DNA of 34,607 nucleotides from Thermoflexales bacterium (GTDB lineage: Bacteria; Chloroflexota; Anaerolineae; J036; Brachytrichaceae): assembly GCA_025057935.1 (NCBI GenBank), contig JANWUW010000016.1:1-34607 (forward strand), read 5' to 3'. Of this stretch, positions 31,163-34,607 are shown piece by piece; position 1 is the first letter of the stretch, and each line of letters starts with the position of its first letter. Below the pieces are notes generated by a model. The model worked only from the letters and a program-made list of their open reading frames with translations, was not told where the DNA came from and made no database searches. The translations under genes were made by a program, and so were the position numbers.

Positions 31163-32518
31163 ATGACCGACTTGCAAACTGCTATCGCGCGCTACCACGA
31201 CTGGCTTGCGGAAGGCGACCTTGCCGCTGAAAGCCAAGGCATGCTCGACGCGCTACAACAACAGCGCGGTTTGACCTTCGGCACACGCCCAGTCTGCACC
31301 GTGCTGCGCCCGCGCTTTCTCACCACAGAGCAGTATCGCCAATTGCAGGCAGCGATGCACGCGCTGCTGCCAGCCTTCCGCAAAGCCTACGTGCGCGCAT
31401 TACACGATGCGGCGTTTCGCGCGCAGTTCCGCCTCGCTGATTGGGAAGAGGCGCTCATCCGCGACCCCGAGCCCTACCGCGCTAGTAGCCCCACCGCCCG
31501 CATGGACACGTTCTTCGCCAATGGCGTGCCGCGTTGCACGGAATACAACGCTGAGACCCCTGCCGGAGGCGCCTATCACGACGCGCTTGCCGAGATCATG
31601 CTCGCGCTGCCGGTGATGCGCCGCTTCGAGCAGCATTACGAGGTGCATCCGCTCATCCCACACAAACATCATGTGCTCAATGCATTGCTGCAAAGCTACG
31701 ATGAGTGGGGCGGTCGCTCACGACCGCGCATCGCCATCCTCGACTGGGAGGACGTGCCTACTCGCGCGGAGTTCGTCGAGTTCCAGCGTTATGCACAGGC
31801 GCTAGGCTTCGAGTGTGTGATCGCCGACCCGCGCGCATGTGACTATCACAACGGGCGTCTCTTTGTCGCTGGCGCGCCAGTGAACCTGGTGTATAAGCGC
31901 GTGCTCATCAGCGAATTGATCACGCGCGAGGGGATGAACAGCCCGTTGGTGCGCGCTGTGCGCGAGCGCGCCGTGTGCATGGTCAATTCGTTCCATTGCA
32001 AGATCCTCCACCGCAAGACCAGCCTAGCTGTGCTCAGCGACGAGACCAACGCAGACATGTTCACCCCTGAGGAGCAGCGCGCCATCCAGCGCTACATCCC
32101 GTGGACGCGCGTGGTCACCGAACGACGCACGCACTATGAGGGTCAATCGGTGGACTTGCTGCCCTTCATCGCACAGCACAAAGACGCTTTTGTGCTCAAG
32201 CCAGCGGACGAATATGGCGGCAAGGGCGTGGTGCTCGGCTGGACGGTCTCGCAGGCGGAGTGGGAGCAGGCGCTGCGCGAAGCGCTTGCCCAGCCGACTG
32301 TAGTGCAGGCGCGCGTCACAGTGCCTGCTGAGCCGTATCCAAGCTTTGCCGACGGCGCGCTGCACATCCTCGACCGCTGGCTGGACACCAACCCATACAT
32401 TTGGCAAGATGCTTACGCCTCGGGCTGCCTCACGCGCCTCTCCACTGCGGCTCTGCTCAACGTCACTGCTGGCGGGGGCAGCACTGTGCCGACGTTCGTC
32501 ATCGAAGCGCGCGCGTGA
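31163..32518 (+). CDS. ATP-grasp-like ligase, circularly permuted / glutathionylspermidine-synthase-like
   Basis: A 451-residue cytoplasmic protein. FFANGVPRCTEYNAETPAGG, IAILDWEDVPTRAEFVEF, NLVYKRVLISELI, SFHCKILHRKTSLAVLSDE and DAFVLKPADEYGGKGVVLGW are visible; the last is the ATP-grasp lysine and glycine-rich region, and the order of blocks is that of circularly permuted ATP-grasp proteins of the glutathionylspermidine synthase-like group. Such enzymes join a carboxylate to an amine using ATP. The substrate is unknown. The C-terminus ends in a SER-poor GGGSTVPTFV stretch. It is followed at once (GTGA overlap) by a phosphodiester-glycosidase-family lipoprotein. Confidence 0.7.
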   Translation: MTDLQTAIARYHDWLAEGDLAAESQGMLDALQQQRGLTFGTRPVCTVLRPRFLTTEQYRQLQAAMHALLPAFRKAYVRALHDAAFRAQFRLADWEEALIRDPEPYRASSPTARMDTFFANGVPRCTEYNAETPAGGAYHDALAEIMLALPVMRRFEQHYEVHPLIPHKHHVLNALLQSYDEWGGRSRPRIAILDWEDVPTRAEFVEFQRYAQALGFECVIADPRACDYHNGRLFVAGAPVNLVYKRVLISELITREGMNSPLVRAVRERAVCMVNSFHCKILHRKTSLAVLSDETNADMFTPEEQRAIQRYIPWTRVVTERRTHYEGQSVDLLPFIAQHKDAFVLKPADEYGGKGVVLGWTVSQAEWEQALREALAQPTVVQARVTVPAEPYPSFADGALHILDRWLDTNPYIWQDAYASGCLTRLSTAALLNVTAGGGSTVPTFVIEARA

Positions 32519-33330
32519 ACCTCGCAAGCAAGCTCGCGCTCTTCGCGTTGATTCTGCTATCAGGCGCTTGTGCTTCTGCTACGCCCACCCCCAGCCGCCG
32601 CCCTGCTGCGACGATCTTTGAGCCCACGCCCACGCCCAAATCAACGTCAAGCAGCTGGCTGCGGAAGGCACCTGGCGTTGAATACACGCTGATCGAAGCG
32701 CACGCGGAACAGCATCGCGAGTGGCTGCTGCTCGTGCGCCTCGACCCAGCGCGCATCACGCTGCGTGTCGCTTACGACCCCAACCTGCCTCGCACCGTGC
32801 GCCAATGGCAGCAGATCAGCAGCGCCGACGTGGTGATCAACGGCGGATTTTTCGACGACCAAAACCGAACCACTGGCTTGCTGATCGCCGACGGGCGCAG
32901 CTTTGGGCGCAGCTATCGCGGCTTCGGCGGCATGCTAGCGTGGCGCGAAGGAGCGCCGCTGCTGATCTGGTTGCGCACAACACCCTACCGCCCCGACCCA
33001 CGCGTCACGCAGGCGGTGCAGAGCTTCCCAATGTTGGTGATGGACGGCGCACCGGTAGACGGGCTGCCAGAGGAGGGCATTCGCCATCGCCGCAGCTTCG
33101 TCGCGATCGACCGCGAAGGACGTTTGATCTTTGGCGTGACGCAGCGCGCGCAGTGGCGGCTGCAAGACCTCGCGACCTACCTCGCGCAGAGCGACCTTGG
33201 CGTTTGGCGCGCGCTCAACCTCGACGGCGGCGGCTCGTCTGGGCTGTGGCTGAGCAACGCCTCAGCCCCGTACGCCATGGATTCGATAACTCCCGTGCCG
33301 AGCGTGGTGATGGTGTGGGCGCAGCCTTAA
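32515..33330 (+). CDS. Phosphodiester glycosidase (NAGPA-like) family lipoprotein
   Basis: A 271-residue exported protein, start GTG 32515 overlapping the ATP-grasp stop by 4 bases. VNLASKLALFALILLSGAC is a lipoprotein signal with Cys 19, then a Pro/Thr-rich spacer to about residue 45. The catalytic domain (PF09992, as in the enzyme that uncovers mannose-6-phosphate) shows VVINGGFFDDQNRTTGLLIADG, FPMLVMDGAPV, RRSFVAIDREGRLIFGV and ALNLDGGGSSGLWL. Members hydrolyse GlcNAc-phosphodiester or other sugar 1-phosphate links, often in wall polymers. It acts outside the membrane. The neighbour makes an amide-type bond inside the cell, so a common pathway is plausible but not shown. Confidence 0.87.
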   Translation: MNLASKLALFALILLSGACASATPTPSRRPAATIFEPTPTPKSTSSSWLRKAPGVEYTLIEAHAEQHREWLLLVRLDPARITLRVAYDPNLPRTVRQWQQISSADVVINGGFFDDQNRTTGLLIADGRSFGRSYRGFGGMLAWREGAPLLIWLRTTPYRPDPRVTQAVQSFPMLVMDGAPVDGLPEEGIRHRRSFVAIDREGRLIFGVTQRAQWRLQDLATYLAQSDLGVWRALNLDGGGSSGLWLSNASAPYAMDSITPVPSVVMVWAQP

Positions 33331-33373
33331 GCTATTTCGCCTCGCGGCACGCGGCGAACTTGCTCCGCCTCGG

Positions 33374-33379
33374 TAGAAT
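33374..33379 (+). promoter_or_regulatory. Possible -10 box of pgk
   Basis: TAGAAT in the 108-base gap before pgk; no good -35. It would give a leader of about 53 nt that contains the hairpin at 33401-33417. Confidence 0.35.
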
Positions 33380-33400
33380 GACGTGCGGCATCATCAAACT

Positions 33401-33417
33401 ACCGCGCGAAACGCGGT
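33401..33417 (+). promoter_or_regulatory. Short hairpin in the pgk leader
   Basis: ACCGCG and CGCGGT form a perfect 6-bp stem around the 5-base loop CGAAA, just before the ribosome binding site GCAGGAG (33424-33430). No T-run follows, so it is not a clear terminator; it may be an operator or an mRNA-stability element. Confidence 0.5.
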
Positions 33418-33438
33418 AATAAAGCAGGAGTAGCAACC

Positions 33439-34607
33439 GTGTTCAACAAGCGCACGATCCGCGATTTCCCTTCACTTGCTGGCAAGCGCGTGTTAATGCG
33501 CGTGGACTTCAACGTGCCGCTGAAGGACGGAGTAATCACCGATGACACTCGCATCCGTGCAGCATTGCCCACTATCCGCTACGCATTGGACCAAGGCGCT
33601 GCAGTGGTGCTGATGTCGCATCTTGGGCGACCGAAAGGCGTTGATCCTTCGCAGAGCCTGCGCCCTGTCGCAGCTCGGCTGGAGCAACTGCTTGGGCGCC
33701 CAGTGCAATTCGCCGAGGACTGCGTCGGTCCGCAGGTCGAAGCCCAAGCGCGCGCGCTCAAGCCCGGCGATGTGCTCTTGCTAGAGAACCTGCGCTTCCA
33801 CAAAGAAGAGGAGAAGAACGACCCCGACTTCGCCAAACAATTGGCGGCGCTGGGCGACGTGTATGTGAACGACGCCTTCGGCAGCGCGCATCGCGCGCAT
33901 GCCTCCGTTGAGGCGGTGGCACACTTTCTGCCAGCTGCCGCGGGCTTCCTGATGGAGAAGGAGATCCGCTTCCTCAGCAAGGTGTTCACCGATCCAGAGC
34001 GCCCGCTGGTGGTGATCTTGGGCGGCGCAAAGATCAGCGACAAGCTGCCTGTGATCAACAACCTGCTCCCCCTCGCCGACAAGTTGCTGATCGGCGGCGG
34101 CATGGCGAACACCTTCCTCAAGGCGGAGGGCTATGAGATGGGCGATTCACTGGTCGAAGATGAGGCGCTCGAGCAAGCGCGTGAGCTGCTCGCCAAAAGC
34201 AGCGGCAAGATCATGCTGCCTGTGGATGTGGTGATTGCAGATGCCTTCAGCAATGAGGCAAATCATCGCGTCGCCACCATTGGGCAGGTGCAGCCTGGGT
34301 GGCGCGTGCTCGACATCGGTCCACACACCCTGACGCTCTTCGAGCAGGTCATCCGCAACGCCAAGATGGTGGTCTGGAACGGACCGATGGGTGTGTTCGA
34401 GTTCCCGAACTTCGCCAAGGGCACGTTTGCCGTTGCGCACGCTGTGGCAGAATCTGGCGCGGTGAGCATCGTCGGAGGTGGCGATTCGGCGGCTGCGGTT
34501 GAGCAATCTGGCTTGGCAGACCGCATCACTCACGTCAGCACTGGCGGAGGCGCCTCGCTGGAGTTTCTCGAGGGCAAAACTTTGCCCGGCGTCGCTGTGC
34601 TGCCCGA
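33439..34607 (+). CDS. pgk: Phosphoglycerate kinase (last residues beyond window)
   Basis: Start GTG 33439 with GCAGGAG 8 bases upstream; 389 codons run open to the window edge. The N-terminus [20 protein letters not shown] is followed by [77 protein letters not shown] and the nucleotide-binding [19 protein letters not shown], then [14 protein letters not shown] and [19 protein letters not shown]. This is a normal, full set of PGK motifs; only a few C-terminal residues are missing. It transfers phosphate from 1,3-bisphosphoglycerate to ADP in glycolysis. Cytoplasmic. Confidence 0.97.
   Translation, partial: MFNKRTIRDFPSLAGKRVLMRVDFNVPLKDGVITDDTRIRAALPTIRYALDQGAAVVLMSHLGRPKGVDPSQSLRPVAARLEQLLGRPVQFAEDCVGPQVEAQARALKPGDVLLLENLRFHKEEEKNDPDFAKQLAALGDVYVNDAFGSAHRAHASVEAVAHFLPAAAGFLMEKEIRFLSKVFTDPERPLVVILGGAKISDKLPVINNLLPLADKLLIGGGMANTFLKAEGYEMGDSLVEDEALEQARELLAKSSGKIMLPVDVVIADAFSNEANHRVATIGQVQPGWRVLDIGPHTLTLFEQVIRNAKMVVWNGPMGVFEFPNFAKGTFAVAHAVAESGAVSIVGGGDSAAAVEQSGLADRITHVSTGGGASLEFLEGKTLPGVAVLP

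Noticed and set aside
1-34607. CRISPR array, transposase, prophage or restriction/defence island
   Set aside because: No regularly spaced repeats, no transposase or integrase motifs and no nuclease-methylase pairs were seen; the only defence-like module is the broken DUF433/DUF5615 pair.

Overview
The window is a gene-dense, GC-rich bacterial chromosome segment with almost no intergenic space. It most likely comes from a member of the Chloroflexota (Anaerolineae-like). That placement is an inference from the mix of a PAC2-family protein, a prokaryotic inositol-3-phosphate synthase, several Pro/Thr-rich lipoproteins, a PF10131-type membrane protein and a CrtB/CruF-type carotenoid pair. No 16S rRNA gene is present to confirm it. 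Many genes overlap at GTGA or ATGA junctions, and several start codons lie about 8-13 nt after a good -10 box, which suggests leaderless or near-leaderless mRNAs.

Layout. 1-192: start of an MFS transporter (minus strand, runs off the window). 403-1026: a decayed DUF5615/DUF433 toxin-antitoxin-like pair in a region visibly less GC-rich than its surroundings. 1221-2147: PAC2-family protein. 2292-5005: a metallo-beta-lactamase-fold protein with a lysine-rich tail, overlapping a fused mannose-family PTS EIIC-EIID permease. 5165-5654: a long hairpin leader, a 60-residue winged-helix-like protein and tRNA-His. 5659-9350 (minus): inositol-3-phosphate synthase, LysM L,D-transpeptidase, PIG-L deacetylase and a Tat-type L,D-transpeptidase, apparently one operon for inositol or cell-envelope glycan chemistry. 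9429-14858 (plus): S1-domain protein, LysE exporter, RhaD-like class II aldolase, methyltransferase and beta-propeller lipoprotein. 14865-16459 (minus): proC and 3-hydroxybutyrate dehydrogenase. 16562-18073 (plus): tpiA and a small S2P-like membrane protease. 18116-21736 (minus): ABC-F ATPase followed by a membrane-anchored alkaline-phosphatase-superfamily protein whose active site is destroyed.

21977-26897 (plus): a short upstream ORF with the best Shine-Dalgarno in the window, then crtB, a CruF-like carotenoid hydratase, a FlgD-Ig-like lipoprotein, a GT2 glycosyltransferase and an RluD-type pseudouridine synthase. 26891-31099 (minus): a large PF10131-like membrane protein, a type-1 periplasmic-binding lipoprotein and an ANTAR response regulator, recalling the AmiC/AmiR pairing. 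31163-33330 (plus): an ATP-grasp-like enzyme translationally coupled to a phosphodiester-glycosidase-family lipoprotein. 33439-end: pgk, cut by the window edge.

No CRISPR array, insertion sequence, prophage or classical defence island is visible. The least ordinary parts are the EIIC-EIID fusion next to the tailed MBL protein, the pseudo-phosphatase paired with an ABC-F ATPase, the hairpin leader at 5229-5280, the coding leader before crtB, the Ino1/PIG-L/L,D-transpeptidase cluster and the binding-protein/ANTAR pair.
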